A stretch of DNA of 64,000 nucleotides from Desmodesmus armatus (GCA_007449985.2 VIIQ02000048.1:434001-498000), one strand, 5' to 3'. Counted from the stretch's first letter, positions 21,523 to 35,194 are shown. Notes: generated by a model not told the origin, from the sequence alone. Program-made: numbers and translations.

Positions 21523-23289
21523 ATGGCAACTTTCAGAAGCATAAGAGGGCCGCAGCAAAGGTGCAGCGTGCACAGCAGGCAGTCCTGGCTGTACATGCAG
21601 CAGACCTGCACGCGGCACAGACCCCAGCGGCGTCAGCCTGCACAAGCAGGCAGGCCCCAGCAGCAGCCCACTGCTCAAGAGGTCATGCAAGGTAATGTGA
21701 TCCGCAGTGACAAGTGAATAGCGGCTTTGTGCTGTCTCACGAACTCACCAGACAATTTGCACCTGCGTGACAACCACCACTGACCTGATGATCAGGTGCC
21801 TGCTATGGAGACATCATTGAAGCACTTGCACAGAGGGCTTTGATAGCAGTGCAGCAGTTACCACAGCACCAGCAGCACTTAGTCGGCATTGCAGGCAGCC
21901 CTGGCAGCGGGAAGTCCACACTGGCGCAGTCTGTGGCGCAGCGTATCAATACACTGTGTCAGCAGCAGGGCATCAGCAGAGGTGCAGCAGTAGCACCTAT
22001 GGATGGCTTCCATCTATACAAGGCACAGCTAGATGCCATGCCAGACCCCCAGGTACGGTTGCGTGTTGAGTCTAGCTGCAGTCTGTGTTTTGGGGGGGGG
22101 GGAGCAGATCAGCAAGGCTCTTGTGCATGCTATGAGGCTACGGGCAACCCTTCAGGCAGCAGGGTGTGGTGCATCATGCTGCACACACTGCATTGGATTT
22201 GGCACCTGACTTGCGGAGCAATGCCAGTGTCATGCACTTTGTGAGCTGCAGCAGCTTGTTTCCGCTGATGCAGTTGCTTGCGGATACAGGGGCGTGCAGC
22301 TGGCAAAGCATGCAGTTGTGTGATATGATGAGTAATTGCTGCTTGTGCCCCTGCAGGAAGCATACGCGCGGAGGGGGGCGCCCTGGACATTTGACGCACA
22401 GGCTTTTGTGGATGCCATTAGGTGCATCAAGCAGCAGGGCAGGGCTATGCTGCCGTCCTTTGACCACGGGGTGGGCGATCCCGTGGAGCAGGACATACTC
22501 ATTGATGCAGCACAGCATGGGGTGGTCCTGGTAAGTCTGTCAAGCTGACAACATGTTGTGGAGGTGCTGACAGCATGATTCAATAGTGCTTGTGAGAGAG
22601 GTTGTGCTGAGCACAACGTTTTGCTTTGCTGCGGCCAGCACAAACAGGGGCTGTGCTGCCGATATGCGGCCCACATGAGCGCACCGCATCAACACGGGTT
22701 TGAATTAGCGTGGCAGCTTCCTCGGCAGGCAGCTGCTTGTGAACATGCTGTGTATACGCAGCATTCACCCCTGGCAGCAATCCGACCAAGTTAGTGCTCT
22801 TCTGCACCAGCATCCAGACTGGGCACCCGCTGACAGTTTGTTTGCTGTGGCTTCACCTGGCACGCATTGGCCCTGTCCTGCCTGGTGGCTCTCCCCTGTG
22901 CACACCCACTGCTGCGACTAGGACGCGTGCGTAGCATCCACCCACAGAGACCCACGCAAGTTTTGCGACTGTCAACTGAGTGTTATCTTGTCCCCACGTC
23001 GCCAATTGTGCCTGATGCTGTGTGTGCGCAGGTGGAGGGTAACTACCTGCTGTTAGATGACGAGCCGTGGTGCGAGCTGCAGCAGCTGCTGGACGAGTGT
23101 TGGTTTGTGGACATAGACCTAGATACAGCTATGCAGAGGGTGTTTGAACGGCAGACGGCCATCGGTGTGACGCCAGAGCAGTCGCGTGTGCGCATTGCCA
23201 CAAACGACAGGCCGAATGGGGAGCTTGTGAGGGCAACTCGCCACAATGCACAGGTGGTGGTACCCTCTGATGTGCCATTCAGGCAGTGA
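21523..23289 (+). CDS. P-loop kinase of the uridine-kinase/YFH7-like family
   Basis: Four exons: 21523-21691, 21796-22052, 22357-22530 and 23032-23289, phases 1, 0, 0; 285 residues. Walker A GSPGSGKST at residues 90-98, PMDGFH at 124-129, RRGAPWTFD shortly after, FDHGVGDP near 176-183, and VEGNYLLLD opening the last exon, followed by WFVDIDLDTA and a basic lid region. This set defines the nucleoside-kinase-like P-loop proteins related to yeast YFH7 and plant homologues within the phosphoribulokinase/uridine kinase superfamily; the phosphate acceptor is uncertain. The first 55 residues are rich in Arg, Ser and Gln and poor in acids, suggesting an organelle transit peptide. The acceptor of exon 2 could also be 12-13 bases downstream after TATGGAG, removing four residues. 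Confidence 0.82.
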
Positions 23290-24058
23290 CCAAGCAGTGA
23301 AGCTGGCGTTTGTTGGCTGTTTTTGTGCGCAGCACTGACTGATCTGTTGGCTTGACGATGAGGCACCACCCATTTAGTACCGTAGGCATGGCACGATGGT
23401 GGTGGTGGGGGTGGGGGGGGGGGGGTCGATGATCCTGCCAGCAAAAAACTGCCAGCGAATTAGAGGCAATTGAATAAACAGTCGGGAAACCGCGGTGAAG
23501 CGTTGGTTTGGAGTGCAGTGACCCACACGCAGTCCTGCACAGTGCACTGGTTCCACCACTGTGGGAGACCAGCATGCAGACAGACAGGGCAGCTTCAGCC
23601 TCTGCGATCTTTTTACAACATGCAGCTTGGCTACTTCCCGGCAATAAATGTTTGGGTATGCATTGTAACATCTAAAGAAACGTCAAGAATAGGTTGCAGG
23701 AGGCTGGATATCGGCACCATCTGCCCGGTCAAACTTGGCTCACCAGATCAGCGCAGCAAACAGTGTGGGGCGCCGAATGCGCCCATGTCGCAAGGCGCAG
23801 GCAATCAGATGCGTGATAATGCGATTATCTACGAGAGCAGCCGCCCGACAACCCTTATGCCTCACTTGTCATTGTCACAGGTCTGCTTGGGGTCTTGGGG
23901 CCCCTCCAAAGGGGCAGGCTGGTATGGGGCTGCGACAAAGTGTGTGCTAGACTTGGAGGCTTCTTCGACAGCTTTCCTGGGGTGTCCTGCTCCCCTTAGA
24001 TTTCGTCACGTGCGCTCGTGAATCATCTGAACAGTGCGCATCGGCGAGAGACGGGCTC
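23290..24058. other. Intergenic, with a long G run
   Basis: Holds a G-rich tract with 13 consecutive G at about 23409-23426. The bHLH gene's promoter and 5' UTR should lie in the right half. No gene supported. Confidence 0.4.
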
Positions 24059-26342
24059 ATGATTAATCTAGACTTTCACCTTGATGACGTTGGGCTGGAC
24101 ACGTTCGCCCAGCTGCCCTTGACGCTCAAGGGGCCTTGCGAAGAGGACCATCTGCCTGACGTAGACTTCCTCAAGGCCTTTGAACACACAGGAGACATCG
24201 AGGGGCCTACCAGCAGTAGCAGTGATGCAGATGGCAGCTCAGCACGGGCCAGCGCGGCGACACCAGGCCACCAGGAGTCATACCAGTATGACCAGGGGTA
24301 TGGTGCAGTTTCCAGTGTGCACCAGAGCTGGAACCTGGCACCGCAGCTGGTGTCCAGGCACGCAGACGGAGTGGCTGCGTCGGCCCCTGCGCTGTACGGG
24401 GCCCAGCCACATCAGCAATGGCAGCAGCAACCAGCCATCTGGCACTCTGCCTTTGCGGGAGCTGGGGCCGTTCAGCAGCAACAGCAGCAGAATATCAAGG
24501 GTGAGGTTTCGGTGCCGTTTTGTTGCAATGCTTCGCTTACGTGTGGCCTTGAACACGTGGGTCTGTAATAGATCGTTTTACCGGATATCCGCTCCGCTTG
24601 TTCTGCGCAGGCGCAGGCGAATCTAAGATCACTGTCAGCCACAGCACCATCGAGAAGCAGCGTCGGGACCGCATCAACTCCCTGATTGACGAGGTGGGTG
24701 GTTGGCCCTTCACCCTGGCTGTGCAGGGCTCCAGGGGTGTGCAGATGCCCTGCTGTGTCGTTGAGATGCTGAGAGACAGCTGCTCCAACTACATTCGGTG
24801 CCTCAACAGCCACGTGTGTTTGCTGCAGTTGCGGGAGCTGGTGCCTCCCTCCGCCTCTGTGAAGAGCCCTGATGGGGGTGATGTGAAGCGGCCCAAGCAC
24901 ACTGTCCTGGCTGACACGATCCAGCTGCTCAAGCTCCTGAAGGACAAGGTGTGTGCCATTGCAAGCAATTGGTGATCAGGAGCTAGCCGTCTGCGGTATT
25001 CGATGCGCAGGGTGCGGCATTTGTGTGTAATGATGGTCAGCACAGGGAGGTGCTGTGAGCAGGCAGCAGCATCCCTCCCGAAGCCAACTCTCTTACTGAC
25101 ACACCCCCCTGCCCCCCCTGCTGTTGTCCTCACACCATTCACACCCAACAGGTGCAGCATGATGAGTACGAACGCCAGCGCCTGCAGCAGATCATGCACC
25201 AGCAGCAGCATATGTCAGCCAACGGCATGGTAGCAGAGCAGGTGGCACCAGCAGCAGCGGCATCAGGACCCCCAGCTGCCTCCCAGTGGGTCAACCACGG
25301 CATCATGCCCATCAGCCTGTCAATGCCTGCTGCCATGCCAGAGTCCACCACTCTGGTAGGAGCAGTCAGCCAGTCTGCGCAGTCGCTGCTGCAGCACAGC
25401 CTGAGCGCCAGCCTGTCCTCTCAGGCTGTTGCAGCTGCAACCAGCAACGTGTTTGCGCCCAGCAGCTGCCCTGACCTGCCACAGGTGTGTTCCTGCGCGC
25501 GCTGGCAGCTTACAGCCGCTGCCACGTCATGATGCCATGCGGCAGCAGGTTGTGAGCATCACTGTGGCTTGGCCCAAACCATGCAGTTGCGCGTGTTGCA
25601 GCCTACGTCTTGGCTGACACACACCTGAACCTGAACTACTGCAGGCCGCATCCAGCAGCATTTTTCCCACACTTGCCAGCAGGGCACTCAAGGGCTGCCC
25701 GGGAACACGTGCTGAACCTGTTGCATGCTGCACGCGTGTCTCCTGCAGGCCCCTGCCAACCTTCCCTCTGCTGTTGGTGTGCTGGTGGAGGAGGGCCCCG
25801 GCTCCTCCTTCCTGGTCAAGGTCAACTGCAGGGACAGGCACGGCCTGCTGAGTGACATCACACAGGCACTCTGCAACCTGCCACTGCAGGTGAGACTGTG
25901 CGCTTGTGCTGGGGCCTGCTGCTGTTTCCCCCTGCATATGCATTGGTCTTTCCGCTGTATGCAAATCAGCCCGCATGCAGCTGTGTTAGGGTGCAGTGCA
26001 CTGTGCACACATACCTTAGAACGAAGCTGTGAGCGCAAAGCTATCTGAAACCATTCTTGCTACCTTTGTGAGCATAGTTTTGCGACCTTGCTTGAAACCA
26101 CTTTGGCGCCTGTGCTGTCTGTGCAGATTGCGCGTGCTGCCATCACCACCAGCAACGGCGGTGCTGTCTACGATGTGTTTGAGATCATCGCGGAGCCTTC
26201 TGCCGGCCCGGAGCCTGTGACAGCACTGGACGTGCAGTACCATGTGCATCAGGCACTGCACAGATGGAAGCATGCAAACCCTGCAGCGGCTGCTGCTGCA
26301 GAACAGAATGGCATCGCTATCAGCAAGCGCCAGCGGATGTGA
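24059..26342 (+). CDS. bHLH transcription factor with C-terminal ACT-like domain
   Basis: Six exons: 24059-24500, 24611-24693, 24829-24948, 25152-25484, 25749-25889, 26127-26342; 444 residues, all phases consistent. Residues about 157-215 form the bHLH: SHSTIEKQRRDRIN (His, Glu and Arg of the E-box-reading basic region present), helix 1 SLIDELRELVPPS, a loop with DGGDVKRPKH, and helix 2 VLADTIQLLKLLKDK. Exons 5-6 carry an ACT-like fold (FLVKVNCRDRHGLLSDITQALC ... VYDVFEIIAE), typical of plant bHLH-ACT factors and usually a dimerisation module. The N-terminus is acidic then Gln-rich, a likely activation region. Exon 2 has two possible acceptors six bases apart (24611 or 24617), adding or removing Ala-Gly. 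Confidence 0.88.
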
Positions 26343-26995
26343 AGGGCTGGTGCGTTGAGAGGGAAGGCATATACGGGATGTTGAAGGTGCTGCTTCTGTC
26401 ATGCTGCGCATGCGCTGTGGGCTGACGAGAGATGGTTGGGGTCTGGAGTGGCAGGCGTCCTGCGGGACTGTTTTTGGGTGGGGTTCTGCACACACCAGCA
26501 AGAGAGTCCACTGCCTTGGCCGTGCCAGGGGAAGGATGGGAGCAGGCCAGCACTGTTTGGTGAGGTCAGTCACAGGACATGGAAGTAGCCACAGTGAAGC
26601 CGATGTTTGCACCCAACAGTTTTTGTAGTGGATGGTTGTCTGTTGGCTGCTGAGGCCTCCTGCATGCAGTGCATCTTAGCGGGGCCATGCAGCCTCAATT
26701 CTGCAGTATGGGTGTCCATGTGATTGCCTTGCATGCATGTTGATTTGTGTGGTGCTGCTTCTGTTTCACTGCAGTTGCTGTTGCTGCGCAGCACGCCCCG
26801 CTGTCCATACGTGAACACCTTGCTGCTGCACAGGACAGTGGCGTGCTGACATGCACACTGGCATGGGTCCTGCTTGTCTGTAGCAAGGCACCTGTAGCAA
26901 GGCAGATGATCGATTTTCTTGTAGATGTCGTGGAAAGGCTTCGCTTTTGGTGTGCTGTGGGTGCTGTTGCCCAGTTGTATACAGAATCCTGCAGG

Positions 26996-27058
26996 GCCAG
27001 CACGGTCCCTTGTATGGCCAGCACGGTCCCTTGTATGGCCAGCACGGTTCTTGCATGG
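26996..27058. repeat. 21-bp tandem repeat, nearly three copies
   Basis: GCCAGCACGGTCCCTTGTAT plus G occurs twice perfectly, followed by a third, diverged copy. Confidence 0.85.
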
Positions 27059-28748
27059 TCGGTCTGCTGCAGCTTTTTGTGAGGACATGGGGGAAACTAT
27101 GGGGGGTCGGACATGGATTGCCATTTGGGAGGTGTGCTTTTCGGGCCAGGTTATGAATGTGGCAAGGGTTGTGCTCTAGCACCTTTGTTCATGCCATGCC
27201 TTTTGTTTGCCGCAGCTATATATTGCTGAGTTTCCTGCAGCATGCACCCATGCGCTCCTTGCAGAGTCCTCACCTCGTGCAGAGTCCTCACCTCATGCAG
27301 AGTCTTTGTATGGCCCTCCGCCTACATGCCCCCCTTCAAAGTGGGATAGCGGTCATCTACTACGGCAACATGTGTTATCTGCTTGGGGATGCAGTGGGGC
27401 ATGGTGTTGGCGTGGCTGGGTGCAAACGGGATATGTATCCTGCCTGCAGCAATCGTGCTGAGCGCTGCATGTGCAGATGGTGCATGTTGGGGTTGTTCTG
27501 GGTGCTGATGCTGCACATGGGTTCTCTTGCTTATGCCGTGCAGGCCAGTGCCGGGTGTGGCTTTCAAGCATGCTGCTTTGCACATGCTGCAAGCGCTGCT
27601 TTGGTGGGCCCATTGTGTGCAGTTGCACGGCTCACGGGTGCTTTCCCTGCTGCAATACACCATGAATATTTGCAGCCTTTCAGACGAATTTCGTTGCAGG
27701 ACCAGCTGCATGTGCGACACAACAGGCCATGCATGGTGATGGTGAGCATGTGAGCAGATTGGGCACACTGGTTGTGTCATGAAGACACCAGCGTGTGGGC
27801 CATTGGGTGTGTACACATAACTATGGGTGTATGTGTTCTTATGGGTGTGTACGTCTGCAGCCCTTCGTGCGTGTGTGTCAACACGCGCTTTGGGACTGGT
27901 GCATGCGCGCGGCACGCATGTGGGAGATTTGCAGCATGCTTGCTGCAGCAGCTTACCTACAGCTTTGGCCCGCAGCTTGTCTGCCCTGGCAGCGAACCTG
28001 TTTGAGTAAGTGTTGTGGTTTGTACATCGTGTCGTCTGTCAAATGTTGTACTGCATGCAAGGAGCCTGCAAGCTGGTGCAGCCTGCAAGATCCGCTGCTC
28101 GCTGCCCATTCAACAGCACCCCAGGGAAATGCATCACGCTTTTTTCTTCCGTGCTGGGGTGGCCGGCGGGTACTGGGCCAGGGCAGGGCTAAGAAGCATG
28201 GGAAAGCGCGTATGCTGGGTGCAGTGCGCAGTGCGTCCTTGGTGCATGTGGCTGTTTCCCGTTGGGCAGTCCCTTGGGGTTGTTCTGTTGCTTCAGTTTT
28301 GTTTGTCGTTGCTCATGCTTGCAGCGTTCTGTTCTGTCTGGCACTGCTCTGGTTGGGAGTCTGGCGTGACCGTTGCCGCCGCCAATAAGAATTTCTGCAG
28401 CACACAGAATGTGCTGGGCATGGTGACGAAGCAGACATCATTTGGGCTGGCTTTGCACCATGTTCAGCTTGTGTGCGGCAAGATGGGTTGTTATGTCTGG
28501 GACATGATCTGCTGTGGCGGCTGCCCCCAGTTTTGTTGGGACGTTGGCCGCGCGATGCCAAATAGTGCTCTTCTGGGCATATCCTGCCCTTTTCACGACC
28601 TTGCCTCTGTTTGGTTATGGCTTGGCTGCAAAGACTGGTGCGTTGACTATGGCGCTCTTCTGGGCTAAGCCTATCAATGCAGCATGATTGTTTTGCACTG
28701 GGCTGGGGTCTTTTTTGCTTTCTTTGTGCGTGCCTTCCTGTCCCTTCC

Positions 28749-28872
<124 letters not shown>

Positions 28873-31800
28873 GATCTGCAAGTATGGTGTGTGTGTCAGT
28901 GTTGGTGCGCCCTCGAGGGCTGCCGCACACCTACACATGGGGCGGGACACGCAGTGTGCACTTAGGGCTGGAAGCTTTGTGCTGGCCAGCAGGAATGGTT
29001 TTTTGTGACAGCTTGACACATGTGTATGGTTCACTGCTGGGTTCTGGCGTCATGGGGTGGATGCCTTCTCAGCACACAGCCTTATGGCAGGCGCTGCCTA
29101 GCCCTATTGGATCGATCCAGCACTGACGCCACCTGGGCGTCAGCCGCCCTATGCATTGATTCTGCTGATAGTTGCGATGATCGGACCCTGGTGTGTCGAC
29201 TGCCCCAGTTTTGGTTGGTCAGGCTGCTGCAGCCTGGGTGGAAGATTATCTTTATGGTGTGAAGGAAGCCTCAGGCCTGCTGTGCTGGACTGTGCAGCTT
29301 GCAATCAGATTGACTGTGGTGGTGGTGTTTTTGACCTGTTGCCATAGCCTCGCTGCTCAGCACTTGTCTTTGCCTTGATTTGCCTAGCTTTTTGCCTTTT
29401 TAGGTGCACGCCTGCTAGTTGCTTGCCCCCTGTGCTTCTGATGCAGTACATGGGGTGCCGCCTCGGCTGCGTCGCATGCGAGCAGCCGGGAAGTAAAGCG
29501 GTTTGTAGCTTCATCTGTGTGTGGGGTTGGAGGTGCCTTCTTGTCGATCACTAGCTGACTTGCTTTGGGTGTGTGTGTCCCCTAGTGGGCATCCAGCCAC
29601 TAGGCCCCTGTTACACAGAGGGTAGCCGAGGTGGCATGGGCGCTTTGTTGCGCACCTGGGCTGTGCTTGCGGTTGCTTGCAGTCCAGTTGCTGGGTTATC
29701 AGGGCTTTGCGCATCCCGGTTTTTCACATCAGTTGTTCTGATTAGGATGTGGGGCGTGCCATGCAAAGGAGTCTGGGCATGCGTTGTGGGGTGTTGCTGG
29801 TGAAGCATTGGAAAAGGGCCGGAAGCGTTTGTGCTGGCTTTATGTGGCCTGCAGCGCAAACATGTGTGGTCGTTTCACTGCTGCCATATGTCCAGCTACA
29901 TGCAGGAGCTGCGCAGGCGACAGCAAGGTCGACAGCACTGCAGACCGGTCCCATCTGTTCTGACATGCGAAGGCCCCATCTGTTCTGACATGCGAAAATG
30001 GAAGACAGCGTGGTTTTCCACCATGGGTTGGCGCACGTTCATCTGTCTTTCTGGGTGTGCAGATGCTTTGAAAGGGCCAGCTGGGTTGTGTGTGGGTTAC
30101 CTGACTCACAGTTGGGTGTGCCTGCTGCAAGTGCTTCAGACATCTGGAGGCTAGTGTGCTGCGAATGGGTTTTTGACTCATCTGTTGAGCAGCTTTGCGA
30201 GGGGCTTTGCAGGTGTGGCCGTGTTGCTGCCCGCTTTGGGATGTGCAAACGATGCTGCACTCGGAGGCAGAAAGGTCGTTTGTGCTGTGGCATAGCAGCT
30301 TCATGTGATTGAGAGAAGCCTGATTCTACTCGTGTGCGTCGTCAACGGGATCGCCTGGCATTGTTGAAATAAGCCAGGTTTGAGGGACCTTATGGTGGTG
30401 GTACAGCAAGAGCAGCTTCTGTCCACGTCAGGTCCTTCAAAGAAAGGGTGGGATGGGGACTGTGGCTTCGGTTGTGGGCTGTTTTCGGCCTCAGGTTGGA
30501 GTTGCTTGCGGTGCGCCAGAATGTGGTGTTGCCAGCAACACTGCGCCGCTGCCAGGCTGCAGTCTGCTGTCAAGTATGAGACAGGCTTTTGTGGTTGGCT
30601 TCTGGGGGCATCCGCCACAATCCCCAGTACACTGGGGCACAGTGTTGCATCACCGCTTGAAGTGTTGCATTACAGCTTGACCAGAGTAAGAACTTGGGGT
30701 CGACCCAACAGTAGCATTGTGGCAGCCCCAGAGTGTCTACATGCTTCTCTCGGTGGTACTGCTGCTTGCAAGCAGCCTGTCACCGCCTTCACCCACCTGC
30801 CAGGCTGCTCCCAGCAGCCTGTGTGCATCGTTTGATCTTGCTTTGCGTGCTGGTTCTTTCTGTGGCATACTGGCAGAGGCAATAAAGGAAGCCTCCAATA
30901 GTAGGGCCAGTGAAGGCTATGCCACATCACCCTGTTGACGCCGCTGATTTATGGCATGGATTGGATAGATACTTGTTTGTTGTGAAGCTGAAGTGGCAGC
31001 AGAGTTGCCAGTGGGTGATTGTGCTGCGCCTTGGCGTAGCAGTGGGCTGTGTGCAAGCATCCGGCATGCAGAAAGGCCGCCAGAGCATGCCGAGGGCTGT
31101 TGCACAGCCCTGTACTGCACCGTGAAAGTGGCAGCAGTGGCATTGACAGCTCCATTATCGGCGTCCTTGGTCTGCATGGCTTCTACTGATTACTATTGGG
31201 TGCTCAAAGCAACTGTGCATGCGAGCACGGCCTCCATCTGTGGAGGCTCTGCATCTTTCTGCATGATGCAGCAGCACCGCTGGCAACCTGTCAGCATGCT
31301 GTTGTTGCAATCACGATCATATTATGGCCTCCTTGCTTGCTGGCGTGTTGAGATTTCCACTTCATTAGAGGAGCTGGGCTGTGTGTGTGCTAGTACTGTG
31401 GTGTGTGCGTGTGCAGTTTGCCAAATCAATCCCGTTGGTTGTCTGGGTGTCTGTTGCAGAACGCCAACTGCAGTTCGCTGTTATCTTGTGCGTGGCTTTG
31501 GTACGTCAACAGCTGTGTTGACCCCGGTCATGGACTGGGGTCAACTGACTGGGGTCGCAGCTGGCAGCTGCGAGCTGGCTCATGTTGGCTCTGCACACGC
31601 ATTGATATTAAAACACAGGGCACCCCCAGAGGGTGTCCCCACAAAAAAAGGTCGTCCACAAGAAAATCGTCCACAAGAAAATGGTGTCCCGAGAAACACA
31701 AGTTGTGCCTTATACTATTTGCTGTCCTCTTGTGACCGCTTGTCGTGGCGACAACGCCATGTGTGCATAGCAACTGGGGGCTTGCCCACTTTTCAAAGCC

Positions 31801-33737
31801 ATTTGGCTGTTTTTGATATTGTTGCTATTCCAAGGTTCAGGTCAAGACCTGGTACTCCACAGCGACACAGGCAACGCTGCTGGTGGGGTGTCTGCTTCAG
31901 AACGCAGTTCAGTACAGTTTGAGTTGTGTTGCTTTGGTGCCATGCAAGGCGGTCGGTGGCCATATGCGCATGCATGCAGGAGCTACTTGCTGTCTGTGGT
32001 GGTGAGCATGAATGGCATGAGAGAGGTGCCAGCCCACTGGCCACGTCATTGATTGGGTTCGAACTTTGCTGTGCTGGCAGCAAAGCGCTTTGCTGTCCCG
32101 AAGAAAGGCTTCTGGAGCCCTGCTGATTAACCCGCCCTGGCGGACAGCAGTGCAGCAGTGGTCCCATGATTTTGCTCTGACTCTGCTCTGTGCACTCTAT
32201 CGTGTGCTCAGCCTGTGCTTGGCTGTATGCTGATCTGTGCTTGGCTAGTGCTGTGCTGGCTGGGTTGTACAATGGTACATTGTACATCCATAGCTCTTGA
32301 TCCTACTCACAGTGGGGCACTGCACCTGTTATCTGTCCTGCCTTTTTGGTTGTGATAGTGGTAGGACAGTACATGTGATATGGATGCCAGCCCACACAGG
32401 CACTGGTGTCAGCAGGAGCAGCAGCATGCTTGCGCAGCTGGCACACTAGCAGGCTGTTTGCGCGCTCAGCAGCAGCGGCAGCAGGAATTTTGTCATTGCA
32501 GGTACCCTGCTCTCTCGGGCCGGCAGCTTCCCTCCCAGTTGCTTAACACACCCTCGGTGTACAGCTGGACATGTGAGGAGGTTGTTGGCCCAAAGCTTGG
32601 GCTTAGGCCATCTTTCTTGTGCACACACTGCGTTTCGGTTGCACCTATGTGCTGCTGTCGACATATGCGAAGGTCGAGGCATGTTGGGCGTTGTTGAGCA
32701 GCACACTGTGGCAGCATGGGCTGGGCCAGTGCCAGAGAGAGGAGTGGGGTGGTGTGAAGTGTGTGCCAGCCTGGGGCCCCACCTGGTTTGCTTTGCCTGA
32801 GTGGTTGTTAGTTTCACAAGGCAACTCTGTATCCACAGAAAGTGTGGGAGGGGACTGGACTGTTGTGGCCGATGCATGGAAGGATGAATCAGTGGATGTG
32901 TGCTGGCCAGCCCCTGCTGCAGGCATGCCTTGGCAGCTGGTGCTGGTGGCGCAGTTGGGGAGTGCATGCATGATGGTGTGTTGGGAGGTGGAGGGTGGCT
33001 CCCAGTGGGACCATGCTTGCTTGGCAAGTGGTGAAGAGTTGTTCCAGCACTCTGTCACTGACGTGCTCATCAGCTCATGAGTCCCTGTTGGTAGGGTGTG
33101 CTGGCAGTGAGCCGCCAGAGCTTACCAGAGAGGTCTTGACCTGACAAGCTGCCTGGTGGGATGTGGCAGCAGCGCGGTGGGAGGATACCGTGTGCAGCAT
33201 GACAAGTGGGAGAGTGACGCAACTACGAGAGCACTGGTGCTTGCTTGTGCAGGGCATGTTGTCATTGTTGGCTTGGGGGAACATGGTAACGTACTGTCTT
33301 GCTTGTAGCCTGACAGTTGATTAGTGACTGGATTTGCAGCAGCATACAGCTTCAGCCAGATGCGCTCTGCAGCACGCTGGCTGGCAGCTAAATGGTCTGT
33401 CATACATGCAAGCTGTCCACTGTAGACCTCACAAACCTGCCTCCAGCACACTGGGCAACCCATGAACAGGCCTGACACAGGATGGCCATGGCAGCTGGTG
33501 CCAAGGTGACGGTGTGGGCCGATAGCAAGACCCACCTCAACTCCCACGCCCTCCAAGGCCTATACTCAGGCTGAGTCAGCTTGGAAGAGCATTGCAGCAT
33601 GGTTGCAACCAACAGTGCTACAGGCTATGCAGGTAATGTTGCTCACACCGCCTTTCATGGCATCACTGCTTGACAGAGACTGTGATCAACAGCCCTTGCT
33701 CCCATGTCCACTTGTTAGGATCAGGCTAGGCAGCCCC

Positions 33738-34111
33738 TTTCCTCACTAGCTCATGAGCTTGTCGTGATCAGGTGGACCCCTAGTGTTGGACTGACTGGGG
33801 TACTGCACTGTACTGCACCGTTCATTTGGCCTCGGGAAGCAAGCCGGTGTCTTAAAAACCTTCGATTTCATGAACAACTGTTTTGTGATTGTATACTCGT
33901 GCTCACCATCAATTGATGCATCGGTCGGTCTCGTGCGCGGGCGGTTAACGGAAGGCCGCATGCATGGTGGTCCATATGATTTATACGCTGCCCTTGTATC
34001 ACCTGTACAGTGGCACATGTCAACTGCATCCACTATCACTGGTCAATTGTGGCATTTGTGACGCGGACAAGGCAAGACTGAAACCACGCTCAATCTCCAA
34101 CGGTCGGGCCA
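33738..34111 (+). promoter_or_regulatory. Conserved FAS1 upstream block (gene 1)
   Basis: A block shared by all array genes. It holds the 12-bp palindrome AGCTCATGAGCT (33748), TACTGCACCGTTCA (33811), CCTGTACAGTGGCACATGT near 34001 and GGTCGGGCCAATGAA at the start codon. Probably promoter and 5' UTR. Confidence 0.6.
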
Positions 34112-35194
34112 ATGAAGTACTTCCCTGTGGCTTTCCTGTGCGCTCTCGCCGTCGTGTCTGCACAAGGTCGCACTCTCCTGCAGGAGCCACTCATTGACAG
34201 TGTCAAACTCAGCCGGGTGGCTGCTCCTGTTCCAGTGGAAAGCAGCAACAAGACGTTCACTTCCTCTTTTACAGCTGCCAATGCCGTTGCGAACGCGTCT
34301 TTCATGCTGGGGCTGTTGGACGTGCAATGTAAGTGTGATGCACAGGTGCTGGCAACAACTCCACTCTGTGGCAGACATCACCGACCGCTGTATGACCGTG
34401 GCATGTGCATCATGATGAACAGCAGTGGCTAGCGGTAGCCACCGCCTGCATAAACTGAGCACGCAAGCAGGCAGTACTAGCACAGTGCTGCAGTGTTGCG
34501 CATCTGAAGTTGTCTTGTACAAGTCTTGTAAACAACCACAATACCCCGTGCGGCGACAGCAGTGCCATGTGTTGAAACGGTGTCAACAGCTGGCAATCCT
34601 GTCCGGAGCTTCTGAACAGAACACTGTTGCACACTGTGCAATCCATTGCTCAACGCTGTGATGTATGCGTGCAGAGAAACTGACGGCATTGAACGTGATG
34701 AACCCGCCACCATCCTTGTGCCTGTTGACCAAGCCTGGGTCAGCTTTCTGGAATCAAAGGGGTTCAACAAGACTGTACTGCAGAATATGACTGACCTGGA
34801 CCAGACGATGCTACGTGGAACCACCATGGCTGCCTTGTACTACCACTTGATCCCTGGTGTCACCCTGACATCCGCCAACCTGACTGATGGACAGAGCTTG
34901 GAAGGCGAGGCCAGTGCAGATTTTGGCAACATCACGGTCCGCATTGACCCCACGACCTGCAACATCACTTTCTCTGGGTTTGTCAACACCACAGACCCTG
35001 CTTTCCAGCTCAACAACAACACTGCCAATGTTTTGTACCCCGACATCCCTATCGTGGGCAGCAATGGCATTGTCATGCATATCATTGACAAAGTGCTGAG
35101 GCCTTCGCAAGAAATATTAGATGAGTTTGCTGAAGGCTTTGCAGTCCAGTTGGGCTTTGCTGATGCTTTTGATTGGGGAAGTGTTTCTCCCTGA
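34112..35194 (+). CDS. Secreted FAS1 protein, array gene 1 (splice-site conflict)
   Basis: Signal peptide MKYFPVAFLCALAVVSAQG, then a FAS1 domain with ATILVPVDQAW (H1) and IVGSNGIVMHIIDKVL (H2). Exon 2 is 34675-35194. The canonical donor GTAAGT (34329) used by its paralogues leaves phase 1, but here exon 2 is shifted: a join at 34674/34675 with that donor is out of frame, and the alternative acceptor two bases on creates TAA. The frame is restored only if a weaker GTGTGA donor at 34333 is used (exon 1 34112-34332), giving 246 residues with LDVQCKETDG at the join. The gene is therefore either spliced differently or a recent pseudogene. Both exons are otherwise intact and highly similar to the neighbours. 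Confidence 0.72.

Noticed and set aside
23470..24021. 183-codon frame before the bHLH gene
   Set aside because: Starts with TTG, has no family features and is more likely 5' flank.
30993..31922. 309-codon plus-strand frame
   Set aside because: It begins with GTG, shows no recognisable domain, and lies in a GT-skewed region where long frames arise by chance.
33748..33759. AGCTCATGAGCT palindrome as a restriction or integration site
   Set aside because: Recurs only as part of the duplicated FAS1 upstream block, so a regulatory or neutral explanation is simpler.
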